Source: Hyphomicrobiales bacterium
Lineage (GTDB): Bacteria > Pseudomonadota > Alphaproteobacteria > Rhizobiales > Rhizobiaceae
Direction of reading: 5' to 3'
Length of the DNA: 64,000 nucleotides
NCBI GenBank assembly: GCA_900473045.1
Contig: UCKS01000001.1
Span: 31,316-95,315 of the forward strand
Shown here: one piece after another, positions 1 to 8,649 of the stretch
Position numbering within the stretch: the first letter of the stretch is position 1
Layout of the letters: every line of letters starts with the position of its first letter
Made by a program: the position numbers and the translations under genes
Notes under the pieces: generated by a model
What the model was told of the DNA's origin: nothing
What the model saw: the letters and a program-made list of their open reading frames with translations, nothing else
The model's database searches: none

Positions 1-106
1 CGCCCGGTGCCTGGCGAAATGTCGAATTGCTTTCAGCCGCCATTTGGGACATTCAATAGGCGCGCATCGAACGCATGCGCCGCCTCACCTCCCATAGGAT
101 CGAACG

Positions 107-748
107 ATGGATTTCCTGCCGAGCCTGCCGACACTTCTGGCTTTCACCGCGGCGACGCTGCTTTTGGCGGCGACGCCGGGTCCCGACATGACGCTGTCGA
201 TCAGCCGGGCGCTGAGCCAGGGCAAGTCCGCTGCCTTCTTCGTCGTGGTGGGAACCAGCCTGGGGTGCGTCGTGCACACGCTGTTGGTCGCTTTCGGCGT
301 CTCGGCGCTGATCACCGCGTCGCCGACAGCCTTCATGATTTTGAAGACAGGTGGTGCTGCCTACCTATTCTGGCTGGCGGTGCAGGCGATCCGCTATGGA
401 TCGACGCTGACGGTCAAGAAGGTCGATGACACCGGCGCGTCTGCGCTGTCGAACATCTCGACGGGGCTGGGGGTCAATCTGCTCAACCCGAAGGTCATCA
501 TCTTCTTCATGACCTTCCTGCCACAGTTCGTCACTGCCAACGATCCGGCCGTGACGCAGAAGCTCCTGTTCCTCGGCTTCTTCTTCATCGCCGCGTCAAT
601 ACCGGTCAGCGTGCTGGTCATCCTCACGGCTGACTGGCTGTCCGCCTGGCTGCAGCGCCGCAAAAGGGTCATGCGCGGCATCGACTACACGTTTGCCGGC
701 GTCTTCTCGATCTTTGCGGTGAAAATCCTGTTCACGCAGACGCGCTGA
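107..748 (+). CDS. LysE/RhtB family amino-acid exporter
   Basis: Inner-membrane exporter of the LysE/RhtB family, which expels amino acids or derivatives such as lysine, threonine or homoserine lactones. The 213-residue length is typical. The N-terminal signature TPGPD sits at residues 23-27 in the first membrane segment, and hydrophobic segments continue through the protein with a basic loop (QRRKRVMR) before the last one. The substrate cannot be read from sequence. It converges with the ABC importer on the opposite strand, leaving only 11 bases between the stop codons. The gene start lies about 100 bases into the window, so its upstream context is cut. Confidence 0.88.
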   Translation: MDFLPSLPTLLAFTAATLLLAATPGPDMTLSISRALSQGKSAAFFVVVGTSLGCVVHTLLVAFGVSALITASPTAFMILKTGGAAYLFWLAVQAIRYGSTLTVKKVDDTGASALSNISTGLGVNLLNPKVIIFFMTFLPQFVTANDPAVTQKLLFLGFFFIAASIPVSVLVILTADWLSAWLQRRKRVMRGIDYTFAGVFSIFAVKILFTQTR

Positions 749-759
749 GCTAACCGAAA

Positions 760-1554
760 TCACCCGATCAGCAGCGCATCGTCATCCAGCGTCTGGCCGC
801 GAATCTTGCGGAACATGGCGATGAGGTCTTCGACCTGCAGCGTCTTGCGGCTGTCGCCGGAGACGTCGAGAACGACTTCGCCGCCGTGCAGCATGATGGT
901 GCGGTGACCGAAATCGAGCGCCTGGCGCATCGAATGGGTGACCATCAGCGCCGTCAGCTTGCGCTCGGAGACAATCTTCTGAGTGAGGTTCATGATGAAC
1001 TCGGCCATGCCGGGATCGAGCGCTGCGGTATGCTCATCAAGCAGCAGCACTTCGGAGCCTGCCAGCGTTGCCATGACCAGAGACACCGCCTGCCGCTGGC
1101 CGCCCGAAAGCAGGTCCATGCGATCCCGCATGCGGTTTTCAAGGCCGAGGTTCAGTTCGGCGATGCGGTCGCGAAAATGTTCACGGCGCTTGGCGCCGAG
1201 TGCCGGCGTCAGGCCACGGCTTTCGCCGCGCCGCGCGGCCAGTGCCAGGTTTTCCTCGATCGACAGGGCGCCGCAGCTGCCCGCCAGCGGATCCTGAAAG
1301 ACGCGCGCGACGAGGCCGGCACGGGCTGCCGTGCCCTTGCGGGTAACGTCCGTATTACCGATCATTACCTGGCCTGCGGTCGGGATGACGTCGCCGGCGA
1401 GCACGCCGAGCACCGTGGATTTACCGGCGCCGTTGGAGCCGATGACGGTGACGAAGGTGCCTTCCTCGATGGTCAGGCTGACGCTGTTCAGCGCCTGCTT
1501 CTGCAGCGGCGTTCCCTTGCCGAAGATGACCTGGATATTGTCGAGCTTGATCAT
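760..1554 (-). CDS. ABC transporter ATP-binding protein (COG1101 type)
   Basis: Cytoplasmic ATPase of an importer encoded with the permease and binding protein upstream. The Walker A motif GSNGAGKST is at residues 39-47, the signature LSGGQ at 149-153 and the Walker B segment VLLLDEHTAALD at 169-180. The overall type matches the ATPase that accompanies COG2984 binding proteins, proposed to import tryptophan/tyrosine or other small hydrophobic solutes. Its start overlaps the permease stop by 4 bases, so the two are probably translationally coupled. Substrate assignment is inference. Confidence 0.88.
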   Translation of the reverse strand: MIKLDNIQVIFGKGTPLQKQALNSVSLTIEEGTFVTVIGSNGAGKSTVLGVLAGDVIPTAGQVMIGNTDVTRKGTAARAGLVARVFQDPLAGSCGALSIEENLALAARRGESRGLTPALGAKRREHFRDRIAELNLGLENRMRDRMDLLSGGQRQAVSLVMATLAGSEVLLLDEHTAALDPGMAEFIMNLTQKIVSERKLTALMVTHSMRQALDFGHRTIMLHGGEVVLDVSGDSRKTLQVEDLIAMFRKIRGQTLDDDALLIG

Positions 1555-2429
1555 GCGGCACCTCCGCGGCGCAAGCGGGGAAGGACGAGAGCGACCGTGA
1601 CCAGGGCTGCCGTGACCAGATTGAGGTCGGAGGCCTGCAGGCCCAGCATGTCGGTGGAGAGCGCCAGCTGGATGGCGATGCGGTAGAGGATCGAGCCGAG
1701 CACGCAGCCGATCAGGGCGATCAGGATGCCGCGTGCGCCGAGCAGGGTTTCGCCGATGATGACGGCGGCGAGGCCAACGACGATGGTGCCGACACCGGAG
1801 GTGACGTCGGCAAAGCCGTTGGTCTGGGCAAACAGCGCGCCGCCGAGGGCGACAAGCGCGTTGGACAGCGCCATGCCGAGATAGATCTGGCGGCTGGTAT
1901 CGACGCCTTGCGCCCTTGCCATGCGTGCATTGGCGCCGGTGGCCCGCATCGCCAGGCCGGCGTCGCTCTCAAGGAAGCGCCAGACGGCGATCACCGCAAT
2001 GATGACCAGAGAGCCGATGAACAGCGGGCGGACATAAAAGTCCCGCAGGCCAAGGCCGTAGAAGGGCGACAGCATCGTGTCGGCATTGATCAATGCGACG
2101 TTCGGCTTGCCCATGACGCGCAGATTGACCGAGAACAGCGCGATCATCGTCAGGATCGACGCCAGAAGATTGAGAATGCGGAAGCGGACATTGAGGATGG
2201 CGGTGACGATGCCCGCGGCAGCGCCAGCGATCATGGCGACGCCCGAGGCGATCCATGGATTGACACCGGCGATGATCAGCACGGCGGCAACGGCAGCACC
2301 CAGCGGAAACGAGCCGTCGACGGTCAGATCGGGAAAATCGAGCACGCGGAAGGCAAGGAACACGCCGATGGCGACGAAGGCATAGACGAGCCCCAGTTCC
2401 ACCGCTCCCCAGAAGGCAATTTGGCTCAC
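1551..2429 (-). CDS. ABC transporter permease (COG4120 type)
   Basis: Integral membrane permease with many hydrophobic segments, belonging to the branched-chain-permease-like family that pairs with COG2984 binding proteins. I prefer the GTG start at 2429 (SQIAFWGAVELG follows) because AGAGGA lies about ten bases upstream. A TTG at 2459 would add ten residues. The protein is then 292 residues. It sits between the binding-protein gene upstream and the ATPase gene downstream, all on the minus strand. A hairpin separates it from the binding-protein gene. Confidence 0.85.
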   Translation of the reverse strand: MSQIAFWGAVELGLVYAFVAIGVFLAFRVLDFPDLTVDGSFPLGAAVAAVLIIAGVNPWIASGVAMIAGAAAGIVTAILNVRFRILNLLASILTMIALFSVNLRVMGKPNVALINADTMLSPFYGLGLRDFYVRPLFIGSLVIIAVIAVWRFLESDAGLAMRATGANARMARAQGVDTSRQIYLGMALSNALVALGGALFAQTNGFADVTSGVGTIVVGLAAVIIGETLLGARGILIALIGCVLGSILYRIAIQLALSTDMLGLQASDLNLVTAALVTVALVLPRLRRGGAA

Positions 2430-2506
2430 CGCTGTCGGTCCTCTTCTTAAAGTCTCCAAGCCTGTTGTGGCTGCTTTGCCGGCAAAATGAGGCTTGTTTT
2501 ACAGAT

Positions 2507-2537
2507 GAACCGCCCCCGTATGATGCGAGGGCGGTTC
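2507..2537 (-). terminator. Intra-operon hairpin between binding protein and permease
   Basis: Inverted repeat GAACCGCCC / GGGCGGTTC with a 13-base loop, directly after the binding-protein gene and before the permease gene. There is no long T tract, so it is more likely an attenuator or 3'-end stabiliser than a full terminator. Such hairpins commonly let the binding protein be made in excess over the membrane parts. The repeat is seen; the role is inferred. Confidence 0.5.
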
Positions 2538-2575
2538 AAAATCAATCGGATTGTGCAGCCAAAAGCGGCTTGGCG

Positions 2576-3529
2576 TTATTCGATGACGCGGGTGGCGCGG
2601 CTCAGAACGCTTTCCGGGAAGGTCACGCCCATCTTGGCGGCAGAGCCCTTGTTGATGACCAGATCGGTGCCTGCGGCAACCTTGACGGCGATATCGCCCG
2701 GGTTTTCGCCCTTCAGGATACGCACGACGATGTCGCCGGTCTGCTTGCCAACGTCATGATAGTTGAAGCCGAGGGCGGCAACGGCGCCCCGCGAGACGGA
2801 GTCCGTATCGGCGGTGAACAGCGGCAGCTTGGCTTCGACGGCCACGGCGACAGCGCCTTCGAGCGCCGAAATGATCGTGTTGTCGGTGGGCACGTAGATG
2901 ACGTCGGCACGGCCGACCAGCGCGCGGGCAGCACCCTGGACTTCGGCGGACTTGGTGGCCGCGGATTCAACGACCGTCAGGCCGGCTTTTTCGGCTTCGG
3001 TCTTCAGCACTGCGAGCAGCGATACGGAGTTCGCCTCGCCGGAATTGTAGAGATAGCCGATCGACTTCACGTTCGGCAGGATTTCCTTGATCAGCGCCAC
3101 GTGTTCGGCAACCGGCGACAGGTCGGAAAGGCCGGTGACGTTGCCGCCCGGCTTGTCCATGTCCTTGATCAGCTGGGCGCCGAGCGGATCGGAAACGGCG
3201 GTGAAGACAAGCGGGATATCGCGTGTCGAAGAGACGACGGCCTGGGCCGACGGTGTCGAGATCGGCACGATGACGTTCGGTGCTTCGCCGGCGAACTGGC
3301 GGGCGATCTGGGCTGCCGTTGCCGGGTTCCCTTGCGCGGATTCGTAGAGGAACTTGAGGTTCTCGCCTTCCTTGTAGCCGGCGGCGGCAAGAGTTTCCTT
3401 GACGCCATCACGCACGGCATCGAGTGCCGGATGTTCGACGATCGCGGTAACCGCAACCGTGACATCTGCCGCCCGGGCGGGCAGGGTGAGGGCGACGGTT
3501 GCCGCCAAGGCAATGAGAAGTGAACGCAT
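2576..3529 (-). CDS. ABC transporter substrate-binding protein (COG2984/TrpX-like)
   Basis: Periplasmic solute-binding protein of 317 residues and first gene of a three-gene importer. A signal peptide (MRSLLIALAATVALTLPARA) precedes the mature protein. The body has the two-lobe COG2984 pattern (ABC_sub_bind, PF04392), with recognisable stretches such as VPISTPSAQAVVSSTRDIPL and GFNYHDVGKQTGD. Family members bind tryptophan, tyrosine or other small hydrophobic compounds. The ligand here is unknown. The ATG has a strong GGAGG eight bases upstream, supporting this start. Confidence 0.88.
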   Translation of the reverse strand: MRSLLIALAATVALTLPARAADVTVAVTAIVEHPALDAVRDGVKETLAAAGYKEGENLKFLYESAQGNPATAAQIARQFAGEAPNVIVPISTPSAQAVVSSTRDIPLVFTAVSDPLGAQLIKDMDKPGGNVTGLSDLSPVAEHVALIKEILPNVKSIGYLYNSGEANSVSLLAVLKTEAEKAGLTVVESAATKSAEVQGAARALVGRADVIYVPTDNTIISALEGAVAVAVEAKLPLFTADTDSVSRGAVAALGFNYHDVGKQTGDIVVRILKGENPGDIAVKVAAGTDLVINKGSAAKMGVTFPESVLSRATRVIE

Positions 3530-3622
3530 GAGTGTCCTCCAAGACTGATTTTTGGGCAGTCTTAGGAAGGCTCGACACTTAAATCAATCGAATTGCAGAC
3601 CAGTATCCATCAAATTTACTGA

Positions 3623-4864
3623 TCAGTCCTCGCCGTGATTGGCGATCATCATGGCTTCGAAGGCCATGCGGTCGACCTTGCGCATGCGCTCGGAGTCCGA
3701 TTTCAGCTGGCCGCAGGCGGCAAGAATGTCGCGGCCGCGCGGCGTGCGGATCGGCGAGGCATAGCCGGCCGCGTTGATGAAATCGGCAAATTTCTCGATC
3801 TGCTCCCATTTCGAACACTGGTAGTTAGTGCCTGGCCAGGGGTTGAACGGAATGAGGTTGATCTTGGCAGGGATGCCCTTCAGGAGGCGGACCAGTTCCT
3901 TGGCATCTTCCAGCGTATCGTTGACGCCTTCGAGCATGACATATTCGAAGGTGATGCGGCGGGCATTCGACAGGCCGGGATATTTCCGGCACGCGTCGAG
4001 CAGGTCCTTCAGCGGATATTTCTTATTGATCGGCACCAGCATGTCGCGCAGGTCGTCCTTTACCGCATGCAGCGAGATCGCCAGCATGACGCCGATTTCC
4101 TCGCCGGTGCGGAAGATTTCCGGAACGATGCCGGATGTCGACAGCGTGACGCGGCGCTTCGACAACGACAGGCCGTCGCCGTCGGTGGCGATCAGAAGCG
4201 CCGTCTTGACGTTTTCGAAATTGTAGAGCGGTTCGCCCATTCCCATCATCACCATATTGGTGACCTTGCGGCCTTCATTGGGGACGACGGTGCCGACCGG
4301 GGTGTCGCGGTCGGGGAAATCGCCCAGCCGGTCGCGGGCCAGCAGCAGCTGCGAGAGAATTTCCTCTGCCGTCAGGTTGCGCACCAGCTTCTGGGTGCCG
4401 GTATGACAGAAGGAACAGGTGAGGGTGCAGCCGACCTGGCTGGAAACGCAGAGCGTGCCGCGGCCTTCCTCGGGGATATAGACGGTTTCGATCTCGACGG
4501 GACGGCCGGCACCGCGCGGCGGAAAGCGCAGCAGCCACTTGCGGGTGCCGTCGGTGGAAATCTGTTCTTCAACGATTTCGGGCCGGGCGATGGTGAAATG
4601 CTTCTTCAGCAGCTCGCGCATGTCCTTCGACACATTGGTCATATGGTCGAAATCGGAGACGCCGCGCACATAGAGCCAATTCCAGAGCTGGCTGGAGCGC
4701 ATCTTGACCTGCTTTGCCGGAACGCCGACGTCTGCCAGCGCCTTGCCCATGTCTTCCCGTGAAAGGCCAATCAGCGTCGGCTTTTCTGCCATCATGGCCG
4801 GGCGGACCGGCGCCTTGACGGGACGGTCCAGATCGAGTGCTTCAGTCGCGGCCATTCTCGCCAT
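3623..4864 (-). CDS. rlmN: 23S rRNA/tRNA adenine-C2 methyltransferase RlmN
   Basis: Radical-SAM enzyme that methylates C2 of A2503 in 23S rRNA and A37 of some tRNAs. Numbered from 4864, the protein has 413 residues. The cluster motif CTLTCSFC places cysteines at 146, 150 and 153, and the preceding LCVSSQ supplies the mechanistic Cys139. The second catalytic cysteine lies in ILAACGQ near the C terminus. The frame is open to 4969, but that extension lacks family-like sequence. Starts at 4864 or 4855 ([10 protein letters not shown]) are both possible, with GGGAA nearby. It is a single-gene unit between the ABC operon and the IalB-like gene. Confidence 0.94.
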   Translation of the reverse strand: MARMAATEALDLDRPVKAPVRPAMMAEKPTLIGLSREDMGKALADVGVPAKQVKMRSSQLWNWLYVRGVSDFDHMTNVSKDMRELLKKHFTIARPEIVEEQISTDGTRKWLLRFPPRGAGRPVEIETVYIPEEGRGTLCVSSQVGCTLTCSFCHTGTQKLVRNLTAEEILSQLLLARDRLGDFPDRDTPVGTVVPNEGRKVTNMVMMGMGEPLYNFENVKTALLIATDGDGLSLSKRRVTLSTSGIVPEIFRTGEEIGVMLAISLHAVKDDLRDMLVPINKKYPLKDLLDACRKYPGLSNARRITFEYVMLEGVNDTLEDAKELVRLLKGIPAKINLIPFNPWPGTNYQCSKWEQIEKFADFINAAGYASPIRTPRGRDILAACGQLKSDSERMRKVDRMAFEAMMIANHGED

Positions 4865-5074
4865 TTCCCATGTTTGCGATACGCAAGGTCCGTTCAAGCG
4901 CTTTTTGCCTGCAATCGGTTGCGTCAATGCTGAGATCAGAGTTCGTTTGCCGCGCATCGGGAACATCAACGATCCGCGCAGCTGTCGTTGAGCGGGCCTT
5001 TAGCACGGTTTTCGCCCGGCGTCACCCTCCAGTGCTTCAGGGCAGATCTGCAAAAAGATGAAGGTCTCGAACGC

Positions 5075-5101
5075 CAAAAGGCCAGACGAACCGGCCTTTT
5101 G
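5075..5101 (-). terminator. Probable terminator downstream of the IalB-like gene
   Basis: Inverted repeat CAAAAGGCC / GGCCTTTTG with a 9-base loop, just past the stop of the leftward IalB-like gene. Read on the minus strand the right arm ends in a short T run, giving a modest intrinsic-terminator shape. Confidence 0.55.
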
Positions 5102-5126
5102 AAATAGTAGCGAAGCCGAGGGCTGC

Positions 5127-5630
5127 TTATTTGCAGTTTTCGATCTGCTTCAGCGCGGCAGAAATGCCAGAGAGCGAGTAGGAATAGGCCGTCGGCGTGC
5201 CCTTGCGCGACTTGGCGGCAACGGACATGGCCTTGCCGGTCTTCATCGCAGCTACGAGTGCCGGCTCTTCAGCGGCGTTCTCCACCCAAGCCGAGTTGCC
5301 CTTGGTGAACATCGTGAAGTTCTTGGCATCGATGGTGACGACGACCTTCGAGCTTTCCTGCAGCGGATAGCCCATCATCGCCTGCGGTTCATAGGAGATG
5401 TTCTGGCCGGGGCGCTGCGACACGAGGAAAAAGACATCGCCGTGATCAACATTGGCGGGGCTCTTGTCCTTCGGGACGGAGAGCACATAGCAGACCTTGC
5501 CAGCGCCGGCCTGATAGGAATAGGCGCCCCAGGCATTGAACTGCTGAATGCGGGTCGGCGACTGAGCCGAAGCAACGCCGGCGAATGCCAGCACGAGTGC
5601 GATTGCGAGGTTAAGCTTTCTTACAAACAT
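5127..5630 (-). CDS. IalB-like (invasion-associated locus B) secreted protein
   Basis: Small secreted protein of 167 residues in the invasion-associated locus B family, named from Bartonella but widespread in non-pathogenic rhizobia, where its role is unclear. A signal peptide (ends AFAGVASAQS) is followed by family-like segments such as FNAWGAYSY, CYVLSVPKD, DVFFLVSQRP and FTMFTKGNSAWV, and a C-terminal Cys. I chose 5630 because AGGA lies six bases upstream; an upstream ATG at 5693 adds residues unlike a signal peptide. A hairpin follows the stop. Confidence 0.82.
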   Translation of the reverse strand: MFVRKLNLAIALVLAFAGVASAQSPTRIQQFNAWGAYSYQAGAGKVCYVLSVPKDKSPANVDHGDVFFLVSQRPGQNISYEPQAMMGYPLQESSKVVVTIDAKNFTMFTKGNSAWVENAAEEPALVAAMKTGKAMSVAAKSRKGTPTAYSYSLSGISAALKQIENCK

Positions 5631-6064
5631 CTTGTCCTGCCGGTTTCTTGCTGCCAAAGCCCGATCAGCATCAGCCGGGCCACGCATGGTCATGATTTCA
5701 TTGATTTTGACTTAATTCAGGTTACCAAACCGTCAACATTCCCGGAATTCTCTGCGTTTCCGCTTTAATACGGAACAGAGTACGGCGCAAACAGGGCTTG
5801 AGTTTCAGGTTGGCCGTGAAGCGCCTGAACGAAACAAGCTTGGTCTGTCCATCGTGTGCGAAAACCCAGGAACGGTGCGTCGGATGCTGCCGAATTCCGT
5901 CTGCCTTGCACGTTTCGCTTGCCAGACCACCGCCCGATCCGCCGACACGTGCCCGGCGCCGTTTTATGTCACAAAGAATCAGGCAAGAGTTTGACCTTTG
6001 ACAAAAGCGCTGTACCTGTTGTGAAATACTGCGGAAATCAGGCGGGGAGGCGATCAAAAGCGGA
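5631..6064. other. Gene-free stretch between the IalB-like gene and the ECF sigma gene
   Basis: This 434-base divergent intergenic region shows no convincing gene on either strand. A Cys-containing open frame at 5798-6001 lacks a ribosome-binding site. A TTGACA at 5998-6003 followed 18 bases later by TGAAAT is a weak promoter candidate for the sigma-factor gene. It must also carry the promoter of the leftward secreted-protein gene, which I cannot place. Confidence 0.4.
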
Positions 6065-6637
6065 ATGAATGTTGAAGTCAGACAGCATTTCGCCACCCTA
6101 GCCGTGGCCGTCGCACGCAATCGTGACCAGGAAGCCTTTTCGGAACTCTTCGACTTTTTCGCACCTCGGCTCAAATCCTTCCTGATGCGGCAGAATGCCA
6201 GTGTTGCGGAAGCGGAAGAGGTCGTGCAGGAGGTGATGGTCATTCTCTGGCAGAAGGCCCATCTCTACGACCCGCAAAAATCCTCGCTTTCGACCTGGCT
6301 CTTCCGTATTGCCCGCAATCGCCGCATCGATGCGGCCCGCAGGCATCGCAACGGAACGCTCGATGCGCATGAACCGCTGCTCCTGCCGGTTGCGCCACAG
6401 GCGCCGGATGCTGTGATTGAAAACGAGAATCGCGAACAGATCGTCCGGATCGCCCTGACACAACTGCCTGTCGAGCAAGTTACCCTGATCCAGATGGCAT
6501 TCTTCTTCGGCCAGTCGCACTCGGAGATTTCCGCCGCCACCGGCCTGCCGCTCGGAACCGTCAAGTCCCGCATCCGCCTCGCTTTCGGCAAGTTGCGGAC
6601 GCTGCTTGAAGCGGGCGGTGTGGACAGTGCGTATTGA
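6065..6637 (+). CDS. ECF-type RNA polymerase sigma factor
   Basis: Extracytoplasmic-function sigma factor of 190 residues. Region 2 is visible (AFSELFDFFAPRLKSFL to STWLFRIARNRRIDAARR, about residues 23-100) and so is region 4 with its helix-turn-helix (HSEISAATGLPLGTVKSRIR, about 150-169). The order resembles sigma factors that work with a ChrR-like zinc/cupin anti-sigma, but no anti-sigma gene adjoins it: the next gene converges on it and is a DUF1232 protein. It is therefore an orphan here, and its partner or signal is unknown. Confidence 0.88.
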   Translation: MNVEVRQHFATLAVAVARNRDQEAFSELFDFFAPRLKSFLMRQNASVAEAEEVVQEVMVILWQKAHLYDPQKSSLSTWLFRIARNRRIDAARRHRNGTLDAHEPLLLPVAPQAPDAVIENENREQIVRIALTQLPVEQVTLIQMAFFFGQSHSEISAATGLPLGTVKSRIRLAFGKLRTLLEAGGVDSAY

Positions 6638-6643
6638 CGTCGC

Positions 6644-7042
6644 TTAATCGGGAAGCTTGTCCTTCAAGGTCTCGTCCGCCTTGATATAGTGCTTTTCCTT
6701 GATTTGGCCGCTGATGGCGGCAAAGGCGGCCGTCAGAACGGCAATGTCGTCGGAAAAGCCGACCATCGCCAGCACGTCGGGGATGAGATCGAACGGCATG
6801 ACGAAATAGGCGAGCGCGCCGAGCAGGATGCCGCGCGTGCGCAGCGGCGTCGTCGGGTCCATGGCGCAGTAATAGGCGGCAACGACGTCGCGGCTGAACG
6901 GCACCTGCCGCATCGCCCGCTTCAGGGTCGGCCAGAAGCTGCGCTGTACCTTGCGGGCCTTCGCCTCCTGCTCGCTTTCCTCGCCTGGCAGCAAAATCTC
7001 GCCGATCTTGATGTCATCCATCTTGTGTGTCCCATCCGTCAT
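6644..7042 (-). CDS. YkvA family (DUF1232) membrane protein
   Basis: Small protein of 132 residues with the DUF1232/YkvA core: DPTTPLRTRGILLGALAYFVMPFDLIPD and VGFSDDIAVLTAAFAAI, including the conserved P-x-D-L-x-P-D type motif. It is probably membrane-associated, with function unknown. A second possible ATG at 7021 has GGGAC upstream. It converges on the ECF sigma gene with 6 bases between the stops. Confidence 0.82.
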   Translation of the reverse strand: MTDGTHKMDDIKIGEILLPGEESEQEAKARKVQRSFWPTLKRAMRQVPFSRDVVAAYYCAMDPTTPLRTRGILLGALAYFVMPFDLIPDVLAMVGFSDDIAVLTAAFAAISGQIKEKHYIKADETLKDKLPD

Positions 7043-7096
7043 GGAAAATCATATGGTGAGCAGCGCCCGGATTTCAAATGGCGTTCTTTCAAATGC

Positions 7097-7414
7097 CTAT
7101 TTGAGGTGGTCGGGCATCCGGCCCGCCGCTGCCCTGTCCATCCGGGCGGCAAGCTTGAAGTCCAGCTCGGTCAACCCTTGTGAATCATGGGTGGTGAGGG
7201 TGACGTCCACCTTGTTGTAGACATTGAACCATTCGGGGTGATGGTTGAGCTTTTCGGCCGAAATCGCGCTTTCGGTCATGAAGCCGAAAGCCTCGACGAA
7301 GGTCTTGAAGCGGAAGGCTTTCCAGATCGACAGCCCATCCTCGGAAAGCACCCAGCCCTCCATCTTCGAAAGGTTTTCGGCAACAGCCTCCTTGGCGAGC
7401 TTTTCCTGTTTCAT
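7097..7414 (-). CDS. 4a-hydroxytetrahydrobiopterin (pterin-4a-carbinolamine) dehydratase
   Basis: Enzyme of the PCD/DCoH family, 105 residues, which dehydrates 4a-hydroxypterin formed by phenylalanine hydroxylase and so recycles the cofactor. The active-site segment [24 protein letters not shown] carries the characteristic HHPEW-x-N-x-Y motif. The start at 7414 is supported by AGGAGG nine bases upstream; the frame is open further upstream without family sequence. No phenylalanine hydroxylase gene is nearby. It is divergent from the phosphatase gene starting at 7521. Confidence 0.92.
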   Translation of the reverse strand: MKQEKLAKEAVAENLSKMEGWVLSEDGLSIWKAFRFKTFVEAFGFMTESAISAEKLNHHPEWFNVYNKVDVTLTTHDSQGLTELDFKLAARMDRAAAGRMPDHLK

Positions 7415-7520
7415 GGCACAATCCCCTCCTGATATTTCTGACAACGGCAACCGGTATTTCCGGTTCCACAACGCGGCAGCCGCAGATAGGTTCAACCTTT
7501 TCCCGGGCCTGTTGGATACC

Positions 7521-7982
7521 ATGGAACCTGTCAGAATTCTGTTCGTCTGTCTCGGCAATATCTGCCGCTTTCCCTTGGCCGAGGGTATTTTGCGTGATGT
7601 CGCAGGGGATGGTCTGGTGGATGTCGATTCGGCCGGAACGGGCGGCTGGCATATCGGCGATCCGCCGGATCAACGCTCGATCGCGGTTGCGCGCAAATAT
7701 GGGATCGATATTGCCGGTCAGCGCGGACGCAAGGTCAATGCCAGTGACTTCAAGGCCTTCGATCTGATCTTTGCAATGGACCGCAGCAATCTGGCCAATC
7801 TGCGCGCGCTGGCTCCCCACGAGGCACAACACAAGTTGCACCTCTTTCTGGACTATACGCTTGGGACGATAAGCGATGTTCCCGACCCCTACCATGAGGG
7901 GCCGGAGGGCTTCGAGACCGTCTACAACATGCTCTTTGAGGGATGCAGGTCGCTGACCGGCAGACTGGAAGAGCGCTCGTAG
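7521..7982 (+). CDS. Low-molecular-weight protein-tyrosine-phosphatase-like protein with altered P-loop
   Basis: Cytoplasmic protein of 153 residues in the low-molecular-weight tyrosine phosphatase family. The P-loop reads [10 protein letters not shown], with nucleophile Cys10 and phosphate-binding Arg16. The general-acid aspartate is Asp122 in VPDPYHEG. Unusually, the residue after the arginine is Phe17, where the family almost always has Ser or Thr (CX5R[S/T]). That hydroxyl stabilises the cysteine thiolate, so activity could be lowered. The ATG at 7521 starts directly at the family N terminus. Its 3' end overlaps the convergent phosphodiesterase gene by 61 bases. Confidence 0.87.
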   Translation: MEPVRILFVCLGNICRFPLAEGILRDVAGDGLVDVDSAGTGGWHIGDPPDQRSIAVARKYGIDIAGQRGRKVNASDFKAFDLIFAMDRSNLANLRALAPHEAQHKLHLFLDYTLGTISDVPDPYHEGPEGFETVYNMLFEGCRSLTGRLEERS

Positions 7983-8509
7983 AGCGGAAAGACTTCTTCG
8001 GTGACATAAGGGCCGCCACCGACGGAATCGCGCGACGACAAGAGCACGAAGCGCGAGACGGTGAAGGGGTTGGTGTAAAAGCCGCCGCGGCCGGAGAGGT
8101 AGCCGACCACATCCTCGACCCGCGAGGCCCGCAAACGGCCAAGCGTCACATGCGGGGTGAATTTGCGGGGATCGGCCGGCAGGCCGAGCCGCTGGCAGAT
8201 GCGTTCGATTTCGGCCTGAAGGGCATAGAGTTCCGGCGGGTTGCTGACGCCAGCCCAGACGGAATGCGGTTTTTTCGAACCGAAGGCGCCGGTGCCGGTG
8301 AGTTGCAGCTGGAATTCCGGCCGTTCGATGCGGTCGAGCCGGTCGACGATCTCGTCGGCCGTGCGGTTTTCGACGTCACCGATGAAGCGAAGAGTGATGT
8401 GGTAATTCTCCACATCGATCCAACGGGCACCGGGAAGACCACCACGCAACAATGAAAGGCTCATTGCGGCATTGCGCGGTATCTCGAGGGCGGTGAAAAG
8501 TCTCGGCAT
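7922..8509 (-). CDS. thpR: RNA 2',3'-cyclic phosphodiesterase (LigT/ThpR family)
   Basis: 2H-phosphoesterase of 195 residues that opens 2',3'-cyclic phosphates on RNA ends to 2'-phosphates. The two catalytic histidine motifs are HITLRF (His37) and HVTLGR (His120). The N terminus MPRLFTALEIP is typical. The start at 8509 is supported by GGGGAG eight bases upstream; an open extension to 8590 is not family-like. It converges on the phosphatase gene with a 61-base overlap of coding ends. Confidence 0.9.
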   Translation of the reverse strand: MPRLFTALEIPRNAAMSLSLLRGGLPGARWIDVENYHITLRFIGDVENRTADEIVDRLDRIERPEFQLQLTGTGAFGSKKPHSVWAGVSNPPELYALQAEIERICQRLGLPADPRKFTPHVTLGRLRASRVEDVVGYLSGRGGFYTNPFTVSRFVLLSSRDSVGGGPYVTEEVFPLYERSSSLPVSDLHPSKSML

Positions 8510-8649
8510 AACGAGCTCCCCGAATCTCTTGAAGATAACCCAGCGAATCATGCTTGCCATCTGGAAGCAATTATAATTTCGCACCTGCAATATTTATCCA
8601 ACGCCATTAACAGATGCTGAACAAAGCAATCATTCCTGGTTGGTTGGCG

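Noticed and set aside
5798..6001. Small Cys-containing ORF upstream of the sigma factor gene
   Set aside because: No ribosome-binding site, odd composition and no recognised family; likely chance.
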